From Marinobacter salinisoli (lineage in GTDB: Bacteria; Pseudomonadota; Gammaproteobacteria; Pseudomonadales; Oleiphilaceae), in contig NZ_CP071247.1 of the NCBI RefSeq assembly GCF_017301335.1, positions 2,604,001 to 2,668,000 of the forward strand: a stretch of 64,000 nucleotides of DNA. The letters run 5' to 3'. Of the stretch, positions 25,592-32,979 are shown piece by piece. The first letter of the stretch is position 1, and every line of letters starts with the position of its first letter. The translations under genes and the position numbers were made by a program. The notes under the pieces are model-generated. The model made no database searches. It was not told the origin of the DNA and saw only the letters and a list, made by a program, of their open reading frames with translations.

Positions 25592-25804
25592 GCTACGCAG
25601 CGCTATTCGTACCTGAAAGCCGGTGTAAAGCTTTGGGGACCAATGTAGTCGCGTGTGATTTTTGCGGCGGCCACAGGCCTGCGCGACCATGACGAACCGG
25701 CCAAAGTGGTGCGACACGAAAACTGATGGTCATGCCACCATAATGTGGCCGCGCCGGTCGCAAAGCGGACATTCAGATCTGGGGACCATAGTCACTTGTT
25801 AAGC
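25592..25804 (-). other. attC-like 3' flank of cassette E
   Basis: On the minus strand GCTTAACAAG (R'' box RYYYAAC plus AAG) begins at 25804, at the stop of the small gene at 25799, and is followed by about 75 bp (to 25726) shared with 53340-53438: GTGACT(A/G)TGG, AATGTCCGCTTTGCGACCG, and a CCAC...GTGG inverted repeat. No matching left-hand R' box is present, so the attC is truncated or fused. The rest (25592-25725) holds no gene; TGGGGACCA occurs at about 25635 and again at about 25780. Confidence 0.5.
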
Positions 25805-26098
25805 AGAAAGCTCCACCACGATACCGCCCATTCGCGCCTCGCCCGCATGACACTTTCTGCCTTTAATAAAGCAGGTGTGGCCTTGGCGCTTCTCGTTCGT
25901 GTCTGAATAAATAGCCTCGAAACCACCATAAATATCGGTATTAAAAAACTTCAGAGGGCGGCCATTTTTATCGGTTGCATTGGCGACACAAGAGTCACAA
26001 ACATAGTTCGGATTTCGGGAGTAATACGCGAGCTCAATAGCGCAGATTGGACAGCTATAGTCGGGCTCTCTCACTTGATCATCCTTGATGCTTAACAT
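25799..26098 (-). CDS. cassette-type hypothetical protein with CxxC pairs
   Basis: About 99 residues from ATG 26098; a GTG at 26122 would extend it. CPIC, CDSC and later TCFIKGRKC could form a zinc-ribbon-like site; otherwise unrecognised (REPDYSCPICAIELAYYSR, FFNTDIYGGFEAIYSDTNEK). The gene fills a cassette-like unit: GTTAAGC at 26096-26090 overlaps the start codon and its exact reverse complement GCTTAAC begins at 25804 over the stop codon. This R'/R'' symmetry is typical of integron gene cassettes. No integrase nearby. Confidence 0.6.
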   Translation of the reverse strand: MLSIKDDQVREPDYSCPICAIELAYYSRNPNYVCDSCVANATDKNGRPLKFFNTDIYGGFEAIYSDTNEKRQGHTCFIKGRKCHAGEARMGGIVVELSA

Positions 26099-26121
26099 CG
26101 CTGTGCCTGGCCTTGTTAGCA

Positions 26122-26244
26122 CTAAACCACTTTGTAGGTACGGTGTTCACCTGGCCCACTCCAGGTTATTGCTGTAAATGGCTTCTGGACCAACCCCTTA
26201 TTTGAGTGCCCTATTCTAGAATCTACTTTAAGTTTGTTTAGCAC
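26122..26244 (-). pseudogene. truncated 40-codon reading frame, possible cassette remnant
   Basis: An open frame from GTG 26244 to TAG 26122 encodes a protein-like tail (VDSRIGHSNKGLVQKPF, TAITWSGPGEHRTYKVV). Its only start lies inside the end motif at 26237-26254, and its stop is directly followed by TGCTAACAAG, a cassette-type R'' box. This looks like the 3' end of a cassette gene whose 5' part was replaced when the inverted-repeat end arrived. Coding status is uncertain. Confidence 0.35.
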
Positions 26245-26315
26245 TTTGTGTGGAATTTGGCAGGTAAGTTACTGATATCTCGTTTCGGAGATTTAGTGCT
26301 TTCTGTGGTCGTCCA
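26236..26315 (-). repeat. right end: two inverted AAAGT..TAAA motifs
   Basis: TTTAGCACTTTGTGTGGA at 26237-26254 and TTTAGTGCTTTCTGTGG at 26292-26308 are inverted relatives of the two motifs at 24870-24909; spacing here is 55 bp against about 22 bp on the left, an asymmetry also seen in Tn7-type ends. The outermost copy is followed by TCGTCCA, matching the outer GACGT of the left end. Confidence 0.55.
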
Positions 26316-26354
26316 CTATGAGTGTCATCAGGGCCGAAAAAATCCGACCCAGCG

Positions 26355-26759
26355 TTACTCGTTGGTGGCCGGTGCAGAAACTGATCGCGACGCCCCCAGC
26401 GGATTACAGTTCTTCAGCACGACACGCCCTTGCAACAGGTCACCCCGAGAGTATTCCCGGAAAATGCATTCGTTAGTTTCCGGGTTGTAGTCCTCAATCC
26501 AGAGGTTGTCGTCCTTCCAGGTGGAGCCGATATGCTGCAGGCCCTGAGGGATAGTAATACTCATCACGCCGCCATAGCGCTTCACGAATATCTGCTGCAG
26601 CCAGAAGTAATAAGTCATGGCGCCGACCACCGCGATGACCGCCGCCAGGATCACTGCCAGTTGCCACCTCCCTAGCCTGGCACCGATTCCAAACAGGGCG
26701 CCACACGCGAGGGCAAGAATAATGAACCAATACAGGTAGGTAACCATGGATAGGGACAT
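26355..26759 (-). CDS. small membrane protein, unknown function
   Basis: A 134-residue protein (ATG 26759, or 26747 giving MVTYLYWF...). Two adjacent membrane helices (LYWFIILALACGALFGIGARL and WQLAVILAAVIAVVGAMTYYFW) are followed by a soluble domain of about 70 residues with GGVMSITIPQGLQHIGSTWKDDNLW and a Cys in NECIFREYSRGDLLQGRVVLKNC. No family recognised. It lies just outside the accessory pocket and is transcribed in the same direction as the oxygenase gene upstream. Confidence 0.6.
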   Translation of the reverse strand: MSLSMVTYLYWFIILALACGALFGIGARLGRWQLAVILAAVIAVVGAMTYYFWLQQIFVKRYGGVMSITIPQGLQHIGSTWKDDNLWIEDYNPETNECIFREYSRGDLLQGRVVLKNCNPLGASRSVSAPATNE

Positions 26760-26868
26760 CCTTGTAACAATGAATGACTATGACAGGATAGCAGTCCATC
26801 GCTCGTTCAGCGCAATTAGCCAGAGCCAATCCGCTGGGCGATTTACTTCCGAGAGCTCGCAGACACGC

Positions 26869-27549
26869 CTAGATAACCCGCTTGAATTTCGGGGTTGGTG
26901 TGGATTTACGCGACACAGCCGGTGCTGTTTGATAGGGCTGCTCGCGAAACCAGAAATTGCAGGCCCATTTTTCCCCTTTCAGTACCGGCATGCCGCCATG
27001 CAGGCTGTCGGGATGGCGGACAGTACTGCCCCGATGACAATTGTGAAACAGCACCATACGGCCTTTTAGGGCCCTGACTTCCATGTCCAGATTGGGAAAG
27101 GAAGTACTACCGCCCTGCTCCGGATCATTGAGGTACAGCAGGCAGGTAATCAGGCGCTGCCCGCCCCGGGCCATGCAGCGCTGGCCACGTTCAGTGCCTG
27201 CATCCCAGGCATCATAATGGGGCGCGTACTGCTGATCTTCACCATAGTGAACGACTTGCAGGGATTCGGCATGCTGAAGCGGCAAGCCAACGATATCGGC
27301 AACACGCAGGGCCAGATCTTCGACGATTGGATTGTGGTCATGGGGTATCCAGCAATTACTGCCGGTGCGGCCGGGGCTTTGGACTCCGGATGTTGCTGCA
27401 CTGACCAGGGCCTGCTTCATTTTGGATTGTGCGGCGCTGATCAGCTGTTCGACTTCCCTGGGCTCAAGGAAGTCCTCGAAGACCACAATCATGGGGTCTT
27501 CGTTCACCGGGTTTCCGGTTTCGTAGCAATCTCGAAGGCGAATATCCAT
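26869..27549 (-). CDS. prolyl-4-hydroxylase-type 2OG-Fe(II) oxygenase
   Basis: A 226-residue cytoplasmic protein. The iron triad is H111-x-D113 (YAPHYDAWD) and H184 (DSLHGGMPVL), and K194 (KGEKWACNFWF) binds 2-oxoglutarate. DPMIVVFEDFLEPREVEQLI, ESLQVVHYG and YLNDPEQGGSTSFPNLDMEVRALKGRMVLFHN are typical of P4Hc enzymes. These hydroxylate prolyl residues; bacterial targets include EF-Tu, but the target here cannot be told from sequence. Single gene, followed at a distance by the membrane-protein gene. Confidence 0.88.
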   Translation of the reverse strand: MDIRLRDCYETGNPVNEDPMIVVFEDFLEPREVEQLISAAQSKMKQALVSAATSGVQSPGRTGSNCWIPHDHNPIVEDLALRVADIVGLPLQHAESLQVVHYGEDQQYAPHYDAWDAGTERGQRCMARGGQRLITCLLYLNDPEQGGSTSFPNLDMEVRALKGRMVLFHNCHRGSTVRHPDSLHGGMPVLKGEKWACNFWFREQPYQTAPAVSRKSTPTPKFKRVI

Positions 27550-27597
27550 TGTAGAAATGAGTCTAGTCGATTCAAAACCTGTTAGAAATTCTTCAGC

Positions 27598-27634
27598 AAA
27601 GCCCCCATATCAAACGGTATGAGGGCTTTTTTTC
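27598..27634. terminator. bidirectional intrinsic terminator
   Basis: AAAGCCC(C)CATA, a short loop and TATGAGGGCTTTTTTT form a 9-10-bp stem with one bulge and a seven-T run on the plus strand; on the minus strand the stem is followed by TTT. It lies 12 bp beyond the stop of the metalloprotease gene (27646, minus strand), which it probably terminates, and insulates the oxygenase gene. Confidence 0.75.
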
Positions 27635-27645
27635 TCTACGATTAG

Positions 27646-29139
27646 CTAGCGCTTGTCGCCACAGCTACTGTGTGCGGCCAACGTTTGGAGTTGACCTTTC
27701 TCGAATTCGGTAAGCACGCCTTTTTCGACAAAGCTGCTCGTAGCTTTTGCGTGGCACGAAACGTACGTACCCTTGTTCCTCCAGGCTGTGCTGTAACCGC
27801 TTGGACCCTCACACGGACAGATTTGCGCAATAGAGCATCCTGAGTCTGGGTCTACAAGGGTTCCGCGCTCTGTAAACTCGCATGCGTCATTGCCTGTTTC
27901 TACGCCGTCACCATCTATGTCGCTGTCACAGGCGTCACCTTGCCCATCACCGTCAAAATCTGTCTGCGAAGCATTGGAAACAAGCGGGCAATTATCAAAC
28001 TCGTTGTCTATACCGTCGGCATCATCGTCGGTATCACAAGCGTCCCCAAACTGGTCACCGTCAAGGTTTTCCTGCCCTGAGTTCGGGGTAAGCGGGCAAT
28101 TGTCGAGGCTATCCTGCACCCCGTCATTGTCGTCATCGGCATCGCATAGATCCCCTGCACCATCACCGTCTGCATCGTCTTGCTGTAAGTTCGGAACTAA
28201 TGGGCAGTTGTCGACATCATCCAACACAAAGTCGTTGTCGTTATCGCTATCGCACGCATCTCCAATGTCATCGTTGTCTCTGTCTTGCTGCCCGGAGTTC
28301 ACCGCATAGACACAATTATCAACGCTGTCGTCAACGCCATCGTTATCGTCGTCAGGGTCGCACGCATCGCCTTGGTTATCGCCATCAAAGTCTTCCTGGT
28401 CTGGATTTGCGACCACGGGGCAGTTATCGTCGGCGTCATTGAGGCCGTCATTATCCGGATCCAGATTAGGGCCCTGAACCAGGACAGGGATAACGTCGAT
28501 GTAGTTCGTTACCCCATCGCTCTTGACCAATGGGCTTTGCAAAATGATTGAGATTTCTGCAAGCGTCAGCTTGAGTGCTGTATCCAGCGCTTGGGGCTGC
28601 ATCAGCAGATCCGGTTCACTGTCGCAGGTTAGATAAATCTGGGAATTCGGGTCGTCACAGTGACGAAGCCCAAGCAGGTGGCCGATTTCATGCGCTTGGA
28701 TTTGATACCCCAGCTCTCCGCCGGGAAGCAACCCATCGGAGACTTCTGACTCCACGACTAAAACATTGCCGCCCGCAATGCCAACAAGACCATCCGAGTC
28801 GGGTGTCGCAAGGGTATCGACAAAGTACATAAAGATGACGTCAGGGTTAGTGGCCAGTCGCAGGTCGATAAGAGGTTCAAGTTCATCAACGCCAACGTCT
28901 CCGTAAGCTACGATCAAATCGAGCAAGGAAGCATCTTCAACAATCTCCACTTCGCCATAGCGCACGTCAATGGCGTTATTACCAAAACCCTCTTGCGCAA
29001 AGACCGCTTCAATTTCAGCTTCGTTCAAGTTCACCGATGCCGCATGGATTTGCAAAGAGAGCGTCGAAATAAAGGCAAACAAAAGGCCCAAATATTCAGG
29101 TGTATTCTTCAGGGGGCATCTCATAATTATTCTTCTCAT
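27646..29139 (-). CDS. secreted metzincin protease with thrombospondin type-3 repeats
   Basis: A 497-residue exported protein. ATG 29139 or 29124 are both possible; the signal core is YLGLLFAFISTLSLQIHA. A matrixin-like domain (about 40-190) carries HEIGHLLGLRH at 150-160, the HExxHxxGxxH zinc motif, with LLMQP as probable Met-turn. Residues about 225-420 are calcium-binding TSP3 repeats (DPDNDGLNDADDNCPVVANPDQEDFDGDNQGD, repeated about six times, each about 35 residues). The C-terminal part holds further cysteines (PCEGPSGYSTAWRNKGTYVSCHAKA). Probably cell-surface or secreted. The repeats also make the DNA repetitive. Confidence 0.8.
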   Translation of the reverse strand: MRRIIMRCPLKNTPEYLGLLFAFISTLSLQIHAASVNLNEAEIEAVFAQEGFGNNAIDVRYGEVEIVEDASLLDLIVAYGDVGVDELEPLIDLRLATNPDVIFMYFVDTLATPDSDGLVGIAGGNVLVVESEVSDGLLPGGELGYQIQAHEIGHLLGLRHCDDPNSQIYLTCDSEPDLLMQPQALDTALKLTLAEISIILQSPLVKSDGVTNYIDVIPVLVQGPNLDPDNDGLNDADDNCPVVANPDQEDFDGDNQGDACDPDDDNDGVDDSVDNCVYAVNSGQQDRDNDDIGDACDSDNDNDFVLDDVDNCPLVPNLQQDDADGDGAGDLCDADDDNDGVQDSLDNCPLTPNSGQENLDGDQFGDACDTDDDADGIDNEFDNCPLVSNASQTDFDGDGQGDACDSDIDGDGVETGNDACEFTERGTLVDPDSGCSIAQICPCEGPSGYSTAWRNKGTYVSCHAKATSSFVEKGVLTEFEKGQLQTLAAHSSCGDKR

Positions 29140-29733
29140 GACCGTAAAAAGGATGTGCAGCGTTCAGGCACGCCATTTGAGTTGCCACTGATTCAATCTT
29201 GCTGCCCGATCAGCCACCTTCTGCCAGCACCAAAGTGCGAAACCGTTTCTGCTGCCACTGAGGCACTGCATTGCGCAGTCAGTATTGCGGGGGATACAAG
29301 TCGGTGGAGGAAGAGGCTAGGCGGCTCTTTTACATTCAATACCGGCGTCGGATAACTAGTGCTGTAAGGCATTGGTGGCTCCGTGCTTCCTCGTAGGGAG
29401 CGCGTCTTCTGGCCCATAGCACCAACCAAATTCCTTGTTGATGTCTATGACAATTCAAATGAGCCCTGCTCCGTGTTCCTGAGAAGCACGCATCGGCTTC
29501 CTGGGTCATCAGTGACCGTAAAGGGACTCGGCGGCAAGTATCGCGCCAGTTATAAACCTTTGCATATAAACCATTCACATCGAGCCATCGGCGTTTCACC
29601 TGGAAGCTATTCATGTAAACAAAGCTGACATATCTGGCTATTGAACTATTGTGACGCTCAAAGCCTGAGCCATGAATGAGAGTCCGGAGGTTGAATGGCC
29701 TTTCTCCCTGAGACAAAACATGCTGTTTGGCTG
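29140..29733. other. 594-bp gap without convincing gene
   Basis: Frames of 75-133 codons occur here on both strands, but their products lack hydrophobic pattern, domain motifs and upstream ribosome-binding sites. No terminator with a T tract was seen. The composition is less GC-rich than the neighbours; it may be decayed sequence, and it probably contains the promoter of the metalloprotease gene at its left side. Confidence 0.5.
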
Positions 29734-30561
29734 TCACGGCAAGTCCCGATCAAGAAATTGCATAATTTCTCTCGTTACATCCGCATGTTGCAGAAGTCGG
29801 CTGTGGCCAAGCCCATTGGTTCGAAATGAGCGACTCTGAGAAAAAGCGCGTTGTAGAGCCATGGATTCAGCAGCGGGCACCTCTGCATCACTCTCATCGT
29901 GAATGACCAGCACTGGTGTGCTGACCGCATGGGCCAGCGCGACCAGGTCCAGCCGGTCCACACCCAGTCCAACCGTTTCCTCCATGGCGCTGATGAAGTG
30001 ACTTGTGCTCCTGTCGCCAAGATTCAGGAAGCGGGCAAATCTTCTCAGAACGCCCTCAATGGTCGCGGGGCTGGATACGAGCACCAGGTGCTTGATGTCG
30101 CCTCTGAGCGCTTGAGCATAAATCAAGGCGGCGGCGCCCAGCGAATGCCCCACAGCGACGTCAAACGGCGCATCAACAAAGTCCAGGGTTTCGAGTGCGG
30201 CCTCTATAAACCGCCCCGGATGTGATTGGGGCGCATTGGATTCTCCGTGCCCAAGAGGTTGGACCGCATAAACGGTGTATTCAGTTGGATCGATCTCACT
30301 GATCAAAGCCTGAAACTGTCCAACCCACCCGGACCATCCGTGCAGCAGCAACATCTTTTTAGGCCCTGTCCCAAAAGTGGCCAGCAGGCCACCGCTCGGC
30401 AGAGCAATGCGCTCGCTAAACAGGTCTTTTGGCAACCTTCGTCGCTCTGCCTTGATTCGCGGGCTCGTCATCCATTCGACGGCCTTCACGGCTGCACGAG
30501 AAGGAAGGATCCGGCTGTAAATTCCGAAAGCTGCCTGAAACAGGTTGAGCTGAAAATTCAT
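29734..30561 (-). CDS. alpha/beta hydrolase
   Basis: A 275-residue protein from ATG 30561, preceded by GAGGAG at 7-8 bases. Oxyanion-hole region LLLHGWSGWVGQF, nucleophile elbow GHSLG, acid in VLVIHDESDAEVP and His in GLGHSRLL complete a catalytic triad. Substrate unknown (esterase or thioesterase type). It begins 30 bp after the NmrA-like gene, and both follow an AraC-type regulator on the same strand, so a regulated two-gene operon is likely. Confidence 0.85.
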   Translation of the reverse strand: MNFQLNLFQAAFGIYSRILPSRAAVKAVEWMTSPRIKAERRRLPKDLFSERIALPSGGLLATFGTGPKKMLLLHGWSGWVGQFQALISEIDPTEYTVYAVQPLGHGESNAPQSHPGRFIEAALETLDFVDAPFDVAVGHSLGAAALIYAQALRGDIKHLVLVSSPATIEGVLRRFARFLNLGDRSTSHFISAMEETVGLGVDRLDLVALAHAVSTPVLVIHDESDAEVPAAESMALQRAFSQSRSFRTNGLGHSRLLQHADVTREIMQFLDRDLP

Positions 30562-30591
30562 GTTTGTTCTCCTCTTTGAAGGCAATCGCCT

Positions 30592-31434
30592 TTAGCGTTT
30601 GTCCCAGATGCCGGTCTTTGCGACTTGCTCTGCGAACGCAGCGAAGTCTTTCGGTTCGCGACCAAGTGCCTGCTGGACACCGTCAGTCAAATGGGCGTTG
30701 CGGCCATCAAGCACCGTCGCGAAAAGATAATCCAGCATCCAGACCACATCCTCGGGCGTTCCGGAGCTCTCCATCTCAGCGATGAAGCTCGTGTGAGGGA
30801 CGTCAATGAACGCAACTTCGCGGCCGGTTGCGCGGGAGATGTCGCTGGCCACGTCCGCAAAGGTCATCAGTCTTGGCCCCGTTACTTCATAGATGCGGCG
30901 GTTGTGGTGGTCCTGAGTCAGAGCGGCGACAGCCACGTCCGCGATGTCATCGACATCCACAAAAGGCTCGACCTGATTGCCTGCCGACAGAGTGATAGCG
31001 CCATTCAGCACCATGTCGATGAATGCGCCCTCCGAAAAGTTCTGGTTGAACCAGCTTGCGCGGACGATTGTCCACTCCAGGCCTGAGTCCTGCACAATCT
31101 TTTCGCAGGCTTGTGCCTCGGCCTCGCCACGCCCTGATAACAGGACGAGTCGGTTCACTCCGTGACGTTTGGCCAAGCCAACAAAGGCCTGGATGGCGTC
31201 GGTTGCGCCCGGCATGGCCAGGTCTGGCGAGTAAGTGATGTAAACGGAAGTGACACCGTTGAGGCACGGCGCCCAGCTTTTCTCGTTGCCCCAATCAAAA
31301 GACGGGATGGCTGAGCGGGATCCGACCCGAACCTGATGGCCGCTGGCTTTCAGTTGTTCAGCGACACGCTTGCCGGTCTTTCCGGTACCGCCGACAACGA
31401 GAATGGATTGGCGTGTCTGATTGGTATGTTTCAT
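30592..31434 (-). CDS. NmrA-type NAD(P)-binding oxidoreductase
   Basis: A 280-residue atypical short-chain dehydrogenase from ATG 31434 (AAGGAG upstream). The dinucleotide loop SILVVGGTGKTGKRVAEQL, VNRLVLLSGRGEAEAQACE, WTIVRASWFNQNFSEG and PFVDVDDIADVAVAAL match the NmrA/QOR2 group, which acts as redox-sensing regulator or quinone reductase. Located between the AraC regulator and the hydrolase. Confidence 0.82.
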   Translation of the reverse strand: MKHTNQTRQSILVVGGTGKTGKRVAEQLKASGHQVRVGSRSAIPSFDWGNEKSWAPCLNGVTSVYITYSPDLAMPGATDAIQAFVGLAKRHGVNRLVLLSGRGEAEAQACEKIVQDSGLEWTIVRASWFNQNFSEGAFIDMVLNGAITLSAGNQVEPFVDVDDIADVAVAALTQDHHNRRIYEVTGPRLMTFADVASDISRATGREVAFIDVPHTSFIAEMESSGTPEDVVWMLDYLFATVLDGRNAHLTDGVQQALGREPKDFAAFAEQVAKTGIWDKR

Positions 31435-31539
31435 TGACTTGCTCCTTTTACCGTGTGTGCAAGTCAATTTTCCTGAAGTACCGTCGCTTGTTATTGCCTC
31501 AGCGTGCCAGAGTTTTCGCCGAGGGCGACAATGTCAAAC

Positions 31540-32541
31540 TCAGCGAGCCGAGAGTCGATAGGATCGCGGAGTCTGCCCGGCCCAGCGCTTGAAGGCTCTT
31601 GTGAACCCACTCTGCTCCGCAAATCCCGTCAGGAAGGCTACCTCTGCAAGGCTGTAGTCTGTTTCCCGCAGCAGTCTTTGGGCGAGATCCTTTTGCGCCA
31701 TATCAACGACGCTTTGGAAGGAATAACCCTGCTCCGACAATCGCCTCTGCAACGTCCGTGTGCCTATTTTCAATTCGGATGCAATCCGTGAGAGCTTCGG
31801 TACGCCCTCACTGAGCACGTTGCCGACGGCGTGTCGGACTTGCTGTTGCAGGTCGATATCACCTTTGAGCGAATTCAGCTGTTGTTCCAGGTGTCGGTCA
31901 AAAAACCGGGCGATGGATTCGTCGCCGAGTTTGTTGGGAGTATCGATGCTTTCTTTGCTCACAAGCACCGCGTCTCGTCCCGACTCGAAATGAACGGGGC
32001 AACCAAAATGCGATTCGTACACGCTGGTATCGCCTCTCGGCGCATGCCTGAAATAGATGGCCAATGGCGTAAAGCTTGAGGAGCAAACCTCATTGCTGAT
32101 GGTGACGACCGCCGACATGCTCGCCTCGTTAGAAAGCAGCATGCCCGGGCTGCCATCTCCTGCTTTCTCAAGGTTGAAGAAGAAGCCCAGGGCCGATTCT
32201 TCCAGCGAATAGGTTTCTGCGCTGCCCAGAACATGCCCGTACCGCTCTGCCCTTTTGAAGGAGCCGCGCAAGGTCGGCGCGGATTTCCACGCCAGGCCGA
32301 AAGCACCGTACTCGTCGCTTCGCATGGCCGCACCAATCTTCAGTGGCAATGAGAGGCCACTGGGATCCCGATCAATCAGCTCAGCAAAAAAGTCGTAATA
32401 CTCTGATGAAGACACCATCTGGCCGGGATCGATGGGGCCGTCCACGGGGAGGCCAAGCCCCCGTATCAAGTCCCGCGTTTCGACGCCGGGGCTAGCCTGA
32501 CTGACCACCTTGTAGACATACAGTGACGTTATTTGAGCCAT
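31540..32541 (-). CDS. AraC-family transcriptional regulator
   Basis: A 333-residue regulator from ATG 32541; longer in-frame starts add a sequence unlike the family. The N-terminal arabinose-binding-like ligand domain (GLPVDGPIDPGQMVSSSEYYDFF, GAFGLAWKSAPTLRGSFKRAERYG) is followed by two C-terminal HTH motifs (KLSRIASELKIGTRTLQRRLSEQGYSF and YSLAEVAFLTGFAEQSGFTRAFKRWAGQTP). This is the OruR/ArgR-like group. It probably activates the NmrA-like and hydrolase genes 105 bp downstream. Confidence 0.88.
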   Translation of the reverse strand: MAQITSLYVYKVVSQASPGVETRDLIRGLGLPVDGPIDPGQMVSSSEYYDFFAELIDRDPSGLSLPLKIGAAMRSDEYGAFGLAWKSAPTLRGSFKRAERYGHVLGSAETYSLEESALGFFFNLEKAGDGSPGMLLSNEASMSAVVTISNEVCSSSFTPLAIYFRHAPRGDTSVYESHFGCPVHFESGRDAVLVSKESIDTPNKLGDESIARFFDRHLEQQLNSLKGDIDLQQQVRHAVGNVLSEGVPKLSRIASELKIGTRTLQRRLSEQGYSFQSVVDMAQKDLAQRLLRETDYSLAEVAFLTGFAEQSGFTRAFKRWAGQTPRSYRLSAR

Positions 32542-32738
32542 AGCAACATAGATAATCCGGATTCGGCGGGTTGCGCAACTTCTTGTGCTCGGTTGGCTGA
32601 AATTGCCGACACCCATGTATTCGGTTTTTCCATACGGTTCGGTGTGGTTTTTTTTCGTACAATTAGCCTAACAATGTGTTGCAAGCTAAGAAGTTTCGCA
32701 ACTCAACGTATCTTGAATTTATGGAGGCATACAAACCG

Positions 32739-32876
32739 ATGGTAAATGTGATCCCAGTCGTTACTTTGTTTGGCGGTCTTGCGGGATTTTTCACTCTGGC
32801 TCTCATGCTTGGCTTTGCGGTCGGTAAAGCACCGGCGATGCAATCTCAGGATGAGGATCAGTCAGGCGCCGCGTGA
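32739..32876 (+). CDS. 45-residue membrane protein
   Basis: MVNVIPVVTLFGGLAGFFTL, then ALMLGFAVGKAP and a polar acidic tail. The ATG at 32739 has GGAGG 11 bases upstream; ATG 32721 would give 51 residues. One or two hydrophobic helices. It has its own terminator 20 bp later, supporting it as a real monocistronic gene. No known family. Confidence 0.5.
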   Translation: MVNVIPVVTLFGGLAGFFTLALMLGFAVGKAPAMQSQDEDQSGAA

Positions 32877-32896
32877 TTGCCTTCCTACAGAAATAG

Positions 32897-32930
32897 AGCC
32901 CGACCGACTCGATTGGCCGGGCTTTATTTG
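32897..32930 (+). terminator. intrinsic terminator of the 45-residue protein gene
   Basis: AGCCCG-A-CC and GG-C-CGGGCT pair around a 9-base loop, followed by TTATTTGT. It lies about 20 bp after the stop at 32876. Confidence 0.75.
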
Positions 32931-32979
32931 TGGTCATGAGCTGCGCTCTGCAGTGTTCCCTTCCGGGCCACTCCCGCAC

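Larger units (their letters stand above)
24863..26315. mobile_element. inverted-repeat-bounded accessory element next to dif
   Basis: Ends at about 24863-24886 and 26292-26315 match as inverted repeats at about 19 of 24 positions (core GACG-N-CCACA-N-AAAG...CTAAA). A second copy of the same motif lies further in at each end (TCCACACAAAGTACTTAAA at 24891 and, inverted, TTTAGCACTTTGTGTGGA at 26237). Repeated inward-facing motifs with an AAAGT..TAAA core recall TnsB-type transposase sites, but no transposase is present and no target duplication is visible. Cargo: sodC and integron-cassette-like sequence. The left end is 33 bp from dif. Confidence 0.5.

Noticed and set aside
24863..26315. Complete Tn7-type transposon
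   Set aside because: Only the end motifs resemble TnsB sites; there are no transposition genes, no TGT/ACA termini at both ends and no target duplication.
27900..28500. DNA minisatellite or repeat element
   Set aside because: The repetition is explained by the TSP3 protein repeats encoded on the minus strand.
29336..29737. 133-codon minus-strand frame after the alpha/beta hydrolase
   Set aside because: No motif, no ribosome-binding site, unusual composition; treated as non-coding gap.
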